64,000 nucleotides of DNA from Sphingobacterium wenxiniae (lineage in GTDB: Bacteria; Bacteroidota; Bacteroidia; Sphingobacteriales; Sphingobacteriaceae): positions 220,717 to 284,716 of the forward strand of contig NZ_FOZZ01000005.1 in the NCBI RefSeq assembly GCF_900116225.1, in the 5' to 3' direction. Below are positions 9,908 through 18,915 of the stretch, one piece after another. How positions within the stretch are numbered: position 1 is the first letter of the stretch; every line of letters begins with the position of its first letter. Under the pieces are notes generated by a model. That model saw only the letters and a list, made by a program, of their open reading frames with translations. It was not told the DNA's origin and did no database searches. The position numbers and the translations under genes were made by a program.

Positions 9908-9916
9908 TGTTTTCCC

Positions 9917-11848
9917 CTATTCAACAACCAAGCTATTGTGTATCATCCGATAGTTATACTGCTGTATGAATGCTTTTAACTGCTGATCCAGACTATCTAC
10001 CATCAAAGGTTGTTTGGACAGCAGATTATCCCGCTCTAAAGCATCCTCTTTCAAATTGAATAGGGAAATAGGTTTTATCCCATCGTGGGTCATAAAATAG
10101 TCGCCCTGAAAAAAGTTAAAAACACCACCGATATTATTCACCAAGAAATTATCTTTATTCGAAGACAAGGCATCAAATCCAAATGAAAAATAAGGTTGAT
10201 CATACCCCAAATAGTTTAATACGGTAGGCAGTATATCGATTTGCTGGACCAATTTATCCGACATACCTTTCCACTCCCCACCAGGCCGATAAAAAATAAT
10301 AGGAATAGCAAACGAGTTTGCCTGTGTCTGATACGCAGGTAAGTGACTAACCGACGAATGATCAGCACATAAGACAAATAGGGTGTTTTCAAACCATGGA
10401 GCTTTCTTTGCTTTCTCGAAGAACTGCCTTAATGCATAGTCGGTATACCCCACAGGCTCATGCAGGGGAAGTGGTCCCTTAGGGAAGACCCCCTGATACT
10501 TTTCAGGCACTTTAAATGGGTGGTGAGAGGAAAGAGAAAAGAAACTTGCAAAGAAAGGCTCTGGCATCTCGGTCAGCTTATCCGCCATGAACTGCATAAA
10601 AGGTTCATCCCAGATTCCCCAAATGCCATCAAAATCCTTATCATTGCTGTATTCGTCTTTTCCAAAATAATGCTTTATACCTGCCAGCTGCGTATAAGCC
10701 GAAAACCCCATACTTCCATTTGGTGCTCCATGGAAAAAAGCTGTCTCATAACCTTTATCACCCAAGAGCTTCGCTATGCTTGTGGTCTTATTACCCGAAT
10801 AGATAGAAAGCACAAAAGGCTCTCCTACCGAAGGTATTCCCGTAATGATAGAAGGTAGCGCATCGATTGATTTACGTCCATTAGCAAAGGAACGTGTAAA
10901 GGTAAAAGATTCCTGCACCAAAGAATCCAAAAACGGTGTATAACCTTTGTATTTTCCACCGTCTATAACCTTATTCAGCGCACCAATGTGCTCCTTACCA
11001 AAACTTTCTAGGATAAGGAAAACCACATTCAGCGGTTTAAAGGTTATAGAATCTGCAGGATAATGAATAACAGGATAACGTGCATCCAATTCCTCTTCTG
11101 TATAATAATGAACCTCTTTTAGCTGTATGGCTTTCAACGTTTTCAACATGCTGAAGGGCGTATTCAACACGATATTCATTTCTTCGGGTAGCTTCACATA
11201 ATCACCCGCATTGCTCAATGTGATAGGTCTCGTGCTATGTGCCCAACCGCCACGTACTCCCCCAATAAACAAAAAAGCGACCAATAGCAACAATGCCAAT
11301 TGTGTACCATAGAATGCCCAGCTCATCCATATGGGGCGCTTCAGGGAGATTAGTCCGGCAATTTTATACACCAAATAGACCAAAGCGATGAACACAAGCA
11401 CAAGCCCCCAATAGTCTATTAAAAAATCACCAATCAAACGTCCTATATTTTTCTCATTGGCAAATTGTCCGAACACTGTCCCTGTCGTTCGTTTCAACGT
11501 AAATGGGTAATAGGCATAATCAATTAAGTTTAAAGCCACTCCTAAGCTGTTGGTCACGATAAACACATACCGCGCAATTTTTTGATAAATACCCGCATAT
11601 TTAAAAGGAACAGGCAGTGACTGCATGAGGATATAAAGGATATTCAGATACAGTAGGGCTACAACATCAAACTTTATACCTCCCCACAACATCGGGATCA
11701 GGTCTGTCCATTCCACTCTTGGAAATAACGCCACGTTATACCAGTAGAACCCTATACGGAGACCTGTGTACAATAGCAACAACAAAACAAATTGTGCCGC
11801 CATCAACAGAAAAGTATTGCCTACAGACTGTGCGATGATCTTTTTCAT
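9917..11848 (-). CDS. LTA synthase family / alkaline-phosphatase-superfamily membrane enzyme
   Basis: 643 residues: about five N-terminal membrane helices (first about 210 residues), then a periplasmic sulfatase-fold domain. Metal and catalytic signatures are visible: VVFLILESFGKEH (first metal Glu), SFANGRKSIDALPSI (nucleophile Ser/Thr region), ETAFFHGAPNGSMGF and LCADHSSVSH (distal metal Asp-His). Relatives move phosphoglycerol or phosphoethanolamine onto envelope glycans or lipids; the donor and acceptor here are unknown. A second gene of the same architecture lies 55 bp upstream (11904-13784), so the two are probably an operon. Confidence 0.85.
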   Translation of the reverse strand: MKKIIAQSVGNTFLLMAAQFVLLLLLYTGLRIGFYWYNVALFPRVEWTDLIPMLWGGIKFDVVALLYLNILYILMQSLPVPFKYAGIYQKIARYVFIVTNSLGVALNLIDYAYYPFTLKRTTGTVFGQFANEKNIGRLIGDFLIDYWGLVLVFIALVYLVYKIAGLISLKRPIWMSWAFYGTQLALLLLVAFLFIGGVRGGWAHSTRPITLSNAGDYVKLPEEMNIVLNTPFSMLKTLKAIQLKEVHYYTEEELDARYPVIHYPADSITFKPLNVVFLILESFGKEHIGALNKVIDGGKYKGYTPFLDSLVQESFTFTRSFANGRKSIDALPSIITGIPSVGEPFVLSIYSGNKTTSIAKLLGDKGYETAFFHGAPNGSMGFSAYTQLAGIKHYFGKDEYSNDKDFDGIWGIWDEPFMQFMADKLTEMPEPFFASFFSLSSHHPFKVPEKYQGVFPKGPLPLHEPVGYTDYALRQFFEKAKKAPWFENTLFVLCADHSSVSHLPAYQTQANSFAIPIIFYRPGGEWKGMSDKLVQQIDILPTVLNYLGYDQPYFSFGFDALSSNKDNFLVNNIGGVFNFFQGDYFMTHDGIKPISLFNLKEDALERDNLLSKQPLMVDSLDQQLKAFIQQYNYRMIHNSLVVE

Positions 11849-11903
11849 TTATAACAAAGATATGAGCTGTATTTCCTTAGACAAAAGTGAACTATCCATA
11901 CGA

Positions 11904-13784
11904 TCAATATTTTAAAAAATCATTAAAAACCGTCTGATAATAAGCCTTCGCTACGTGGATAAGTTTCTCCCGGTGATCCACACTATCTTTTGGAAACGTA
12001 CTGTAGCTGATATTTCTTTTTAGCATATCATAGCTTACGGCTCCTTCATTATTTATTACACCAAAAGCTGCATTCGAATTATAAAAAGCCAGATGTTTCC
12101 GTCTCAAAGCAAAAAGGTCTTGCGAATACTTAAACCGCATCGTCTTCTCTTGCACAAAGCCTGCCAAGGTACTGGCTATATCCAACTGGCTAACCACCTC
12201 GTCTACCTTCTTACCTCTGTATTCTTCTTTGAGCGCTCCTCCAAAAACAAACAGCGGAATATGATAACGTTCCGGACGATCAAGTCCATATTTTTCTGTG
12301 GGATATACATGTCCATGGTCGGAAGTAACCACTACAATAGTGTTTTCGTACCAATCTTGCTGTTTTGCTTCTTCAATAAAGTTAAACAACATCGTATCGG
12401 TATAAAATGTAGTACTACGATAAGCATCAGCTTTGGTTTTATTCCCAAACGCATACGAGGGTGACAGATCAAACGGTTCATGATTCACCAGTGTGTAAAA
12501 AATACTGAAAAAGGGTTTTTTCTCTTTTTTCAAACTATTCAATAATCGTTTCGCGACCAGATGATCGTAAACACCCCAAGAATTACGCTGTGCATTTATA
12601 GGGAAATTGGCATTATCCACCACTTTATCAATACCATGCGTAAGCATAAAAGACTTAAAGTTATAAAACTCACTTTGACCTCCATGGTAAAAGGATGTCG
12701 CATAGCCCAAGGAGTCAAAAACTTGTCCTACAGCAGGTAGTTTTTCATGTTTCGGAATATATTTGATAATACTTTCAGGACCCTGCGAAGGGAAACCACT
12801 CAATACGGCAATCATTCCTTTGTCAGAACGATCAGCAGCAGCATAAGCTTGTGTAAAATTAACTCCTTCACGCATCAATGTTGTCATCTTCGGCGTGATG
12901 TCTTTCTCTCCTCCTAAATCAGCAAACACTTGTGCCACCACCCCCTCCAAAATAACCAAAATAACATTTGGCCTATCCGTTTTCAAGACATTGATCACAC
13001 TATCCCGATCATATAACAAGCTGTCACCCACGATAGCTTTTGCTTCTTCTTCCGACATAAACTGATAAGGACTCTTTTTCGTACTTTTCGTCAAGTCTTT
13101 CAGAAAGGACCAATACGTATTGACCGCAGCATGGTTTGCCGTATTATCGTCAGAGAAATACACCGCACTTTGGTTCAATGTTGCTCGTCCATATCCTCCA
13201 CGAATGAACGTAAAGAGGGCTAAAGCTCCCAATACAAACAATATAACTGTGCTTTTCAGGGATTGAGATGTGTATTTCGCTCGCTTCACCACCACCCAAT
13301 GATAAAAATAATGAGCAACGACAAAATAAATGGTTAGCATCAAAGCTGCCTGCAAAAGCATACCCGCATCTACAGAACTTGAAACACCACCGATAGTATC
13401 AAGCCCTAACGTAAGCGCTCTTTTGCTCACTTTCTCTCCCCATGACTCATACAATGGCAGGTTAGCAATCGTTATTGCTGCAAATAAGAACGTAGGCAAC
13501 ATCACATACACGCGAAGCAACCACGGAGACACTCCCCTTTGCAACCACAACTGTTGGATAATAAAAAACAAAAAAGGTAACGCCATTAGATAAGCAGCCA
13601 AAGAAAAATCTAGCCTGAGTCCATAAAGAAAGGCATAGGCAATATCCTGTACGTCCTCTATTTTATATCGGAAACTCAAGACGAAAGCTGCTCTGTCAAC
13701 AAAAGACAACACAAGCCAATAGGCAAATAATGACACAAAAAACAACAAACTAACGCGCCAACCCGGCTTCTGCCCTACGTTCAT
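11904..13784 (-). CDS. LTA synthase family / sulfatase-like membrane enzyme
   Basis: About 626 residues from the ATG at 13784 (MNVGQKPG). The frame stays open a further 25 codons, but that would overlap the valS promoter region, so the shorter start is preferred. About five N-terminal membrane segments precede a sulfatase-fold domain with NVILVILEGVVAQVF, YAAADRSDKGMIAVLSGFP (nucleophile region), SFYHGGQSEFYNF and VVTSDHGHVYPTEKYG (metal Asp-His). It is a paralogue of its downstream neighbour. The glutamate-containing motif differs (LEGVV against LESFG), so substrates may differ. Confidence 0.85.
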   Translation of the reverse strand: MNVGQKPGWRVSLLFFVSLFAYWLVLSFVDRAAFVLSFRYKIEDVQDIAYAFLYGLRLDFSLAAYLMALPFLFFIIQQLWLQRGVSPWLLRVYVMLPTFLFAAITIANLPLYESWGEKVSKRALTLGLDTIGGVSSSVDAGMLLQAALMLTIYFVVAHYFYHWVVVKRAKYTSQSLKSTVILFVLGALALFTFIRGGYGRATLNQSAVYFSDDNTANHAAVNTYWSFLKDLTKSTKKSPYQFMSEEEAKAIVGDSLLYDRDSVINVLKTDRPNVILVILEGVVAQVFADLGGEKDITPKMTTLMREGVNFTQAYAAADRSDKGMIAVLSGFPSQGPESIIKYIPKHEKLPAVGQVFDSLGYATSFYHGGQSEFYNFKSFMLTHGIDKVVDNANFPINAQRNSWGVYDHLVAKRLLNSLKKEKKPFFSIFYTLVNHEPFDLSPSYAFGNKTKADAYRSTTFYTDTMLFNFIEEAKQQDWYENTIVVVTSDHGHVYPTEKYGLDRPERYHIPLFVFGGALKEEYRGKKVDEVVSQLDIASTLAGFVQEKTMRFKYSQDLFALRRKHLAFYNSNAAFGVINNEGAVSYDMLKRNISYSTFPKDSVDHREKLIHVAKAYYQTVFNDFLKY

Positions 13785-13876
13785 ATAAGTATAAAAAATA
13801 AAATTAACCGCAAATTTACATATTATTGTTTGCAAATTCACGGATTTGCACATTCGCAAATCTCCCCTTAAATCCG

Positions 13877-13884
13877 TATTTTTG
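13877..13884 (+). promoter_or_regulatory. -7 box of valS
   Basis: TATTTTTG fits TAnnTTTG and lies 28 bp before the ATG at 13913. Its position shows that in-frame codons further upstream (from 13826) are not the start. The divergent spacer also holds GCAAAT-N6-ATTTGC at 13832-13849. Confidence 0.45.
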
Positions 13885-13912
13885 CATTTCGATTTTTGAA
13901 CGATTTATAACA

Positions 13913-16531
13913 ATGAGCATAGCAAAAACTTATAACCCAAAAGAGGCTGAAGAAAAGTGGTATTCCTATTGGATGGAAAACGGTTTTTTCCGTTCTACAC
14001 CTGATGAGCGTGAACCGTACACCATTGTGATGCCGCCGCCAAACGTAACAGGCGTTTTGCACATGGGGCACATGCTAAATAATACCATTCAAGATGTGTT
14101 GATTCGCCGTGCACGTATGCAAGGTAAAAATGCCTGCTGGGTTCCGGGAACAGACCATGCCTCGATTGCAACGGAAGCCAAAGTGGTCGCTATGCTTAAA
14201 GAGCAAGGTATCGACAAAAAATCCCTTAACCGTGAAGACTTCTTAAAACACGCTTGGGAATGGAAAGAAAAATACGGCGGCATTATCCTGAAGCAACTGG
14301 AAAAGCTTGGTGCTTCCTGCGATTGGGATCGCACCAAATTCACCATGGATTCGGATCTTTCCGAAGCCGTGATTGATACGTTCATCAAGTTTTACAAAGA
14401 GGGTTACATCTATCGCGGTGTACGCATGGTCAACTGGGACCCACAAGGAAAAACTGCTCTTTCGGACGAGGAAGTAATCCGCAAAGAAGTCAACCAAAAA
14501 CTATACTACATCCGCTATCAAATCAAAGACAGCGCAGAATATCTCATTATCGCGACTACTCGTCCGGAGACGATTATGGCAGATACAGCCATCTGTATCA
14601 ACCCGAACGACGAGCGTTATCAGCACCTAAAAGGTAAAACCGTACTCGTTCCTTTGGTTAATCGTGAAATTCCGGTTATTCAGGACGAGTATGTAGAAAT
14701 GGAATTCGGTACAGGATGTTTAAAAGTGACTCCTGCCCACGACTTGAATGACTACGAATTGGGGCAAAGGCACAATTTGCCGGTAATCGACATCTTAAAC
14801 GATGACGGAACACTTAACGAAAAAGCGGAGATATTAATCGGTGAAGACCGCTTTATCGCACGTAAGAAAGTGGCGAAAATGTTGGAAGAAGTCGATCAGA
14901 TTGAAAAAATTGAAGATTACAAATCACAGGTTGGCTTCTCTGAACGTACAGATGCTGCCATCGAGCCTAAGCTCTCTATGCAATGGTTCTGCAAAATGGA
15001 CCAACTGGCAAAACCGGCTTTGGAATATGTAGAAAACGGCACCATCAAACTGATCCCGGAGAAATTCTTTGCTTCGTACAAGCACTGGATGGAAAATGTG
15101 AAAGATTGGTGTATTTCCCGCCAGCTGTGGTGGGGACAACGTATCCCTGCTTGGTACAACAGCAACAACGAATGGGTAGTAGCCAAAACCGAAGCAGAAG
15201 CTATACAGGAGTTTGAAGCACAGGGCAAATCTACCGAAGGCATCCGTCAAGAGGATGACGTTCTAGATACGTGGTTTTCTTCCGGGTTATGGCCAATGTC
15301 TGTATTTGATGGCGTACGCAATCCAGATAATGAAGATTTCAAATACTACTACCCAACCAACGATCTGGTGACAGCACCGGAGATCCTGTTTTTCTGGGTA
15401 GCGCGCATGATTATCATGGGGCATGATTATACTGAGAAGCCTCCATTCCGTAATGTATATCTTACAGGTATTGTGCGTGATAAATTAGGTCGCAAGATGT
15501 CTAAGTCATTAGGGAATTCACCTGATCCTATTGAATTGATGGAGCATTATGGTACTGATGGTGTTCGTGTAGGGATGTTACTCTCATCGCCTGCTGGAAA
15601 TGACCTGATGTTCGATGTGTCTTACTGTGAACAAGGCCGTAACTTTGCCAATAAAATATGGAACGCATTCCGCTTGGTAAAAGGCTGGGAAACAATTGAT
15701 ACCCCAGCTACCGAAGCACAAAAAACAGCGGCACAGTGGTTTGAGAACCGCTTTAATCAAGCCGTTGCCGAAATCGATGAGCATTTTGCCAACTACCGCT
15801 TATCCGATGCTCTGATGGCAACCTATAAATTGGTATGGGATGATTTCTGCGCTTGGTACTTAGAATTGGTTAAACCCGCTTACCAAAGCCCTATCGAAGC
15901 CGAAACTTTAGAAACGGTCAAAACCTTGTTCCAGAAAATATTAGCATTAGCACATCCATTTATGCCATTCTTGACTGAAGAATTATGGCACGATGAGTTA
16001 TTCGGCACACGGCAAGCCAAGGATTGTGTTATCGTAGCACAATATCCTGAAGTAAAAGCTTTTGATGAGCAAATCATCAAAGAATTTGCAACGGTACAGC
16101 AGATTATTTCCGAAGTACGTAATATCCGTAACTCCAAAGGAATGTCGCCAAAAGTAGAGCTGCCTTTGGCAATCAACAATACAGACGTTAACTTCTCCAA
16201 ATACGAGGAAAGTATCGTCAAGTTGGCCAATATCTCTGAATTGACCTTCGTTCAGGAAAAAATCACAGGAGCAATCAGTTTCTTAGCCGGTAAAACCGAG
16301 TGCTATGTTAAGCTGGACACCGACAATATTGACGTAGAAGCTGAACGCGAACGTATCAGTAAAGAAATCGCTTATCTGCAAGGGTTCTTGGTATCGGTAG
16401 ACAAAAAATTATCGAACGAGCGCTTTGTACAAAACGCTAAACCGGAAATCGTACAGAACGAACAGAACAAAAAAGCTGACGCAGAAGCCAAAATCAAGAT
16501 TTTGGAAGAAAGCTTGGCTAATTTGGGATAA
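13913..16531 (+). CDS. valS: Valine--tRNA ligase
   Basis: 872 residues from the ATG at 13913 (MSIAKTYNPKEAEEKW). It charges tRNA-Val with valine. Class I signatures are clear: PPPNVTGVLHMGH with the HIGH-type motif HMGH at 50-53, and KMSKS at 528-532 (GRKMSKSLGNSPDP). The CP1 editing domain (IATTRPETIMADTAI) and the anticodon-binding domain are present. The C-terminal coiled coil characteristic of ValRS is at the end (VEAERERISKEIAYLQGFL). A perfect 17-bp stem follows the stop, a likely terminator. Confidence 0.98.
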   Translation: MSIAKTYNPKEAEEKWYSYWMENGFFRSTPDEREPYTIVMPPPNVTGVLHMGHMLNNTIQDVLIRRARMQGKNACWVPGTDHASIATEAKVVAMLKEQGIDKKSLNREDFLKHAWEWKEKYGGIILKQLEKLGASCDWDRTKFTMDSDLSEAVIDTFIKFYKEGYIYRGVRMVNWDPQGKTALSDEEVIRKEVNQKLYYIRYQIKDSAEYLIIATTRPETIMADTAICINPNDERYQHLKGKTVLVPLVNREIPVIQDEYVEMEFGTGCLKVTPAHDLNDYELGQRHNLPVIDILNDDGTLNEKAEILIGEDRFIARKKVAKMLEEVDQIEKIEDYKSQVGFSERTDAAIEPKLSMQWFCKMDQLAKPALEYVENGTIKLIPEKFFASYKHWMENVKDWCISRQLWWGQRIPAWYNSNNEWVVAKTEAEAIQEFEAQGKSTEGIRQEDDVLDTWFSSGLWPMSVFDGVRNPDNEDFKYYYPTNDLVTAPEILFFWVARMIIMGHDYTEKPPFRNVYLTGIVRDKLGRKMSKSLGNSPDPIELMEHYGTDGVRVGMLLSSPAGNDLMFDVSYCEQGRNFANKIWNAFRLVKGWETIDTPATEAQKTAAQWFENRFNQAVAEIDEHFANYRLSDALMATYKLVWDDFCAWYLELVKPAYQSPIEAETLETVKTLFQKILALAHPFMPFLTEELWHDELFGTRQAKDCVIVAQYPEVKAFDEQIIKEFATVQQIISEVRNIRNSKGMSPKVELPLAINNTDVNFSKYEESIVKLANISELTFVQEKITGAISFLAGKTECYVKLDTDNIDVEAERERISKEIAYLQGFLVSVDKKLSNERFVQNAKPEIVQNEQNKKADAEAKIKILEESLANLG

Positions 16532-16539
16532 TTTAATCA

Positions 16540-16574
16540 AAGACCTATAAGGTTTTAAAAACCTTATAGGTCTT
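16540..16574. terminator. Palindrome after valS
   Basis: Two perfect 17-base arms (AAGACCTATAAGGTTTT at 16540-16556 and its complement at 16558-16574) separated by one base. It lies 9 bp after the valS stop and is a likely transcript terminator. The near-absence of a loop also suits an inserted dispersed palindrome. Confidence 0.7.
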
Positions 16575-16635
16575 CCTCCCCTTCTCACAAACAAAACCAC
16601 TCCTCAGCTGTTCTTTAATAAAAAACAATTGTATT

Positions 16636-17385
16636 ATGTCTTATACTACATTTAAAGAACTTCACGAAAAAGAACAATTATTGATATTAGGGAATGTCTG
16701 GGATGCCCAAAGCGCAAAATTAGCCGAAGAGGCTGGTTTTAAAGCTTTAGGAAGCTCTAGCCATGCAATTGCCAATCTACTGGGTTACGAAGACGGCGAA
16801 GAAATCTCGGTGGATGAAATCCTGTTTATGGTTGAGCGTATTGTGAAAGCGGTTGATATTCCTGTATCGGTTGACTTCGAAGCTGGTTACTCCGATAACC
16901 CCGAAAAAGTGGCACAACATGTCAAACAATTGGTTGACCTTGGTGTAGTCGGGATCAATCTCGAAGACGGAAAGGTTATCCAAGGCGAACGGAAATTGCA
17001 GGACACACAGTTATTAGTACAAAAGATTCAGGCTATAAAAGCAAACACTCCTGACATTTTCATTAATGCACGAGCAGATACGTACACTACCAAACACCCA
17101 CAGGCGTTAGAAGAATCTATTGAACGGGCTAAAGCGTACACAGCAGCAGGAGCAGATGGGATATTTATTCCCCTTGTAGAAGAGCAAAGTGATATTCAAA
17201 AAATTACGTCTGCAACATCCTTACCGTTAAATATTTTCCTAACGGACAAACTACCAGATGTGCAAACATTGCACACTTGGGGTGTCAAGCGATTGAGTCA
17301 CGGTGCTAAGGTTTATGAATGGCTAATCGAAAAGAATAAAGAGGTATTTAATGATTTTATTCAATCGCCGAAATTACCAAAATAG
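16636..17385 (+). CDS. Isocitrate lyase / PEP phosphomutase family protein
   Basis: 249 residues, a single TIM-barrel of the ICL/PEPM superfamily. Signatures are ILGNVWDAQSAKLAEEAGFKALG, VDIPVSVDFEAGY (the DxExG metal-binding strand), GINLEDG and FINARADTY. Members cleave or form C-C or C-P bonds in small oxo-acids. This short clade (oxaloacetate-decarboxylase-like or methylisocitrate-lyase-like) is annotated without a firm substrate. The catalytic KxCG loop of true isocitrate lyases is not seen. It appears monocistronic, with a hairpin after the stop. Confidence 0.8.
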   Translation: MSYTTFKELHEKEQLLILGNVWDAQSAKLAEEAGFKALGSSSHAIANLLGYEDGEEISVDEILFMVERIVKAVDIPVSVDFEAGYSDNPEKVAQHVKQLVDLGVVGINLEDGKVIQGERKLQDTQLLVQKIQAIKANTPDIFINARADTYTTKHPQALEESIERAKAYTAAGADGIFIPLVEEQSDIQKITSATSLPLNIFLTDKLPDVQTLHTWGVKRLSHGAKVYEWLIEKNKEVFNDFIQSPKLPK

Positions 17386-17395
17386 GTGTATGAGC

Positions 17396-17434
17396 ATGTC
17401 TCCTATGTTTGTATAAAGCAAATATAGGAGACAT
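17396..17434 (+). terminator. Hairpin after the PEP-mutase family gene
   Basis: Arms ATGTCTCCTAT (17396-17406) and ATAGGAGACAT (17424-17434), 11 bp, loop rich in A/T, 10 bp after the stop codon. There is no strong T tract directly after, so it may serve both flanking transcripts. Confidence 0.6.
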
Positions 17435-17545
17435 TATTCCATATTACTTCTAATATAGTCCGCGAGCACGAGAAGACTCCTCCTATTAGAAATCCGTACA
17501 GACCCTTCCGAACTCTATGGATAGTATCGGCAATAAACTATCTAA

Positions 17546-18259
17546 TTACCTTAACTTTTTCAGCAACTTCTGGGCTTTATCGTAAATCTTCGATGAAGTT
17601 CCAATCATTTCCAGTCTTTGCTTGGCTTTCTCTTCCTGCCCTCCCTCTATATAAGCTACTGCCACATAGTAGTTGGCCTCATGTTGAAATACCGATTCCC
17701 CATCAGCCAACGGCAACAGATACTGTGTTGCTTCTTCAAATTTCTTCTCCCCGATCAAACTTAGCCCCAGATAATACTGATATTGCAATACCGATGAATC
17801 TTCGGAAAGTAATTGCTTCAGGATTTTTGTACTCTCCACATAATCTTTTTCATTGAACGCACGAACCGCCTGCTCATACTGATTTTTCTCACTGTTTATA
17901 TCCCCCCTTACAATCTCAGAGCGCATTTCGGGCAATTGGTAATAGGAACCTGGAAACAAAAACAATCGGCCTAAGATAAGCAAGCACGCTGCCGCAGCAA
18001 TTGGAATAATCCACCTTCGCCAAACCCATATTTTCCCTTTTTCTGTGCGGAACGATTTTTCTGCATCTCGTAAAGTCTGACGCAACGGACCGTCATCTGC
18101 CAATAAACGCTTGCGCAGGACTGCGTGCAATTCCTGCTGTAGCCCCACTTCCTCCTGAAAAGAGGAATCCGTCTCCCACAAATTATCAAATGCGTCTTGA
18201 TCCTCCGCAGACAATACGCCATCAATATAATCCTGAATAAGCTCCTCTCTCGTCTTCAT
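17546..18259 (-). CDS. Anti-sigma-factor-like membrane protein with TPR repeats
   Basis: 237 residues. The N-terminal part (REELIQDYIDGVLSAEDQDAFD) has the helical pattern of anti-sigma domains, but no zinc-binding Cys/His set. One membrane helix lies at about 82-102 (WIIPIAAAACLLILGRLFLF). The remainder is two to three TPR-like repeats (about 125-237, AVRAFNEKDYVESTKILKQL, QYYLGLSLIGEKKFEEATQYL), expected in the periplasm. It begins 3 bp after the stop of the sigma gene, so the two are co-transcribed. The inferred role is to hold the sigma factor at the membrane and release it on a periplasmic cue; this is not shown by sequence alone. Confidence 0.7.
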   Translation of the reverse strand: MKTREELIQDYIDGVLSAEDQDAFDNLWETDSSFQEEVGLQQELHAVLRKRLLADDGPLRQTLRDAEKSFRTEKGKIWVWRRWIIPIAAAACLLILGRLFLFPGSYYQLPEMRSEIVRGDINSEKNQYEQAVRAFNEKDYVESTKILKQLLSEDSSVLQYQYYLGLSLIGEKKFEEATQYLLPLADGESVFQHEANYYVAVAYIEGGQEEKAKQRLEMIGTSSKIYDKAQKLLKKLR

Positions 18260-18262
18260 GAC

Positions 18263-18826
18263 CTATTTCTTTCTAAATAATGGATGTTCCTTGACCTTTT
18301 CACTCAATTTCGCCATGCATTCGCTCTTTTTCTTACGAAGATACGCATACGTAATCCCCAAAGCTTCTGCTATTTTTTCCTGATGTTTGGATTGCATACA
18401 ACGCCGTATAATTTCCTGACAGCGTTCGCCCAGATCAAGCAACAATTCCATGATAACCTGCTCGCGTTCTTCTTGTACTAAATAATCCGCATACATCTTC
18501 TCTCCCTCATCTTCTACATTAAATACAGTGTCATCTACATTTGTTACCTCCCTATGCTTATTTTTTTTCAGTGTATTCAACCACTTTCGCTTAGCAACCA
18601 ATAAAAGAAAGCTTTGGAAAGAGGTCGTTAACTGAAAATCTCTGTTTTTGGCAATATGGTAAATGTCCACCAACGACTCCTGCAATATATCCCATCCATC
18701 ATCTTCCGTACCATTATTCTTTACTATCATATTCACAACCACACGGCCATATTGCTTATAAATAAGCTGGATACCGCCATGCTGATTGTCTAATAAATAT
18801 TGAATGTATTTTTGTTCAGGATGCAT
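18263..18826 (-). CDS. ECF-type RNA polymerase sigma factor
   Basis: 187 residues. Region 2 is near residues 20-95 (DDGWDILQESLVDIYHIAKN; core binding and -10 recognition) and region 4 near 120-180 (ERCQEIIRRCMQSKHQEKIAEALGITYAYLRKKKSEC; helix-turn-helix). There are no regions 1 or 3, as in ECF sigmas. The anti-sigma-like TPR gene follows immediately. The PKD-domain gene starts divergently 89 bp away, followed by the TPR-CHAT gene; these are plausible targets. The group is one of those encoded with TPR/CHAT partners. Confidence 0.85.
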   Translation of the reverse strand: MHPEQKYIQYLLDNQHGGIQLIYKQYGRVVVNMIVKNNGTEDDGWDILQESLVDIYHIAKNRDFQLTTSFQSFLLLVAKRKWLNTLKKNKHREVTNVDDTVFNVEDEGEKMYADYLVQEEREQVIMELLLDLGERCQEIIRRCMQSKHQEKIAEALGITYAYLRKKKSECMAKLSEKVKEHPLFRKK

Positions 18827-18915
18827 ACAGCTGATTAGTATTTTGTAAATTTAAAACATTAATTGTATTTTGGAAAAAGTAGGCTTACATTTTAAAAACT
18901 CACCAATTGGCTACT

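Noticed and set aside
10460..10858. 132-residue plus-strand frame opposite the LTA-synthase-like gene
   Set aside because: It is antisense to a strongly conserved domain, its composition is unlike a protein, and it has no start signals.
13826..13912. Longer start for valS
   Set aside because: A -7 box at 13877-13884 lies inside it, and valyl-tRNA ligases begin with the sequence coded from 13913.
18263..18826. Sigma factor as the regulator of the OmpA gene at 23625-25388
   Set aside because: The OmpA gene is convergent with the CHAT gene and no shared promoter element was seen, so only the neighbourhood supports a link.
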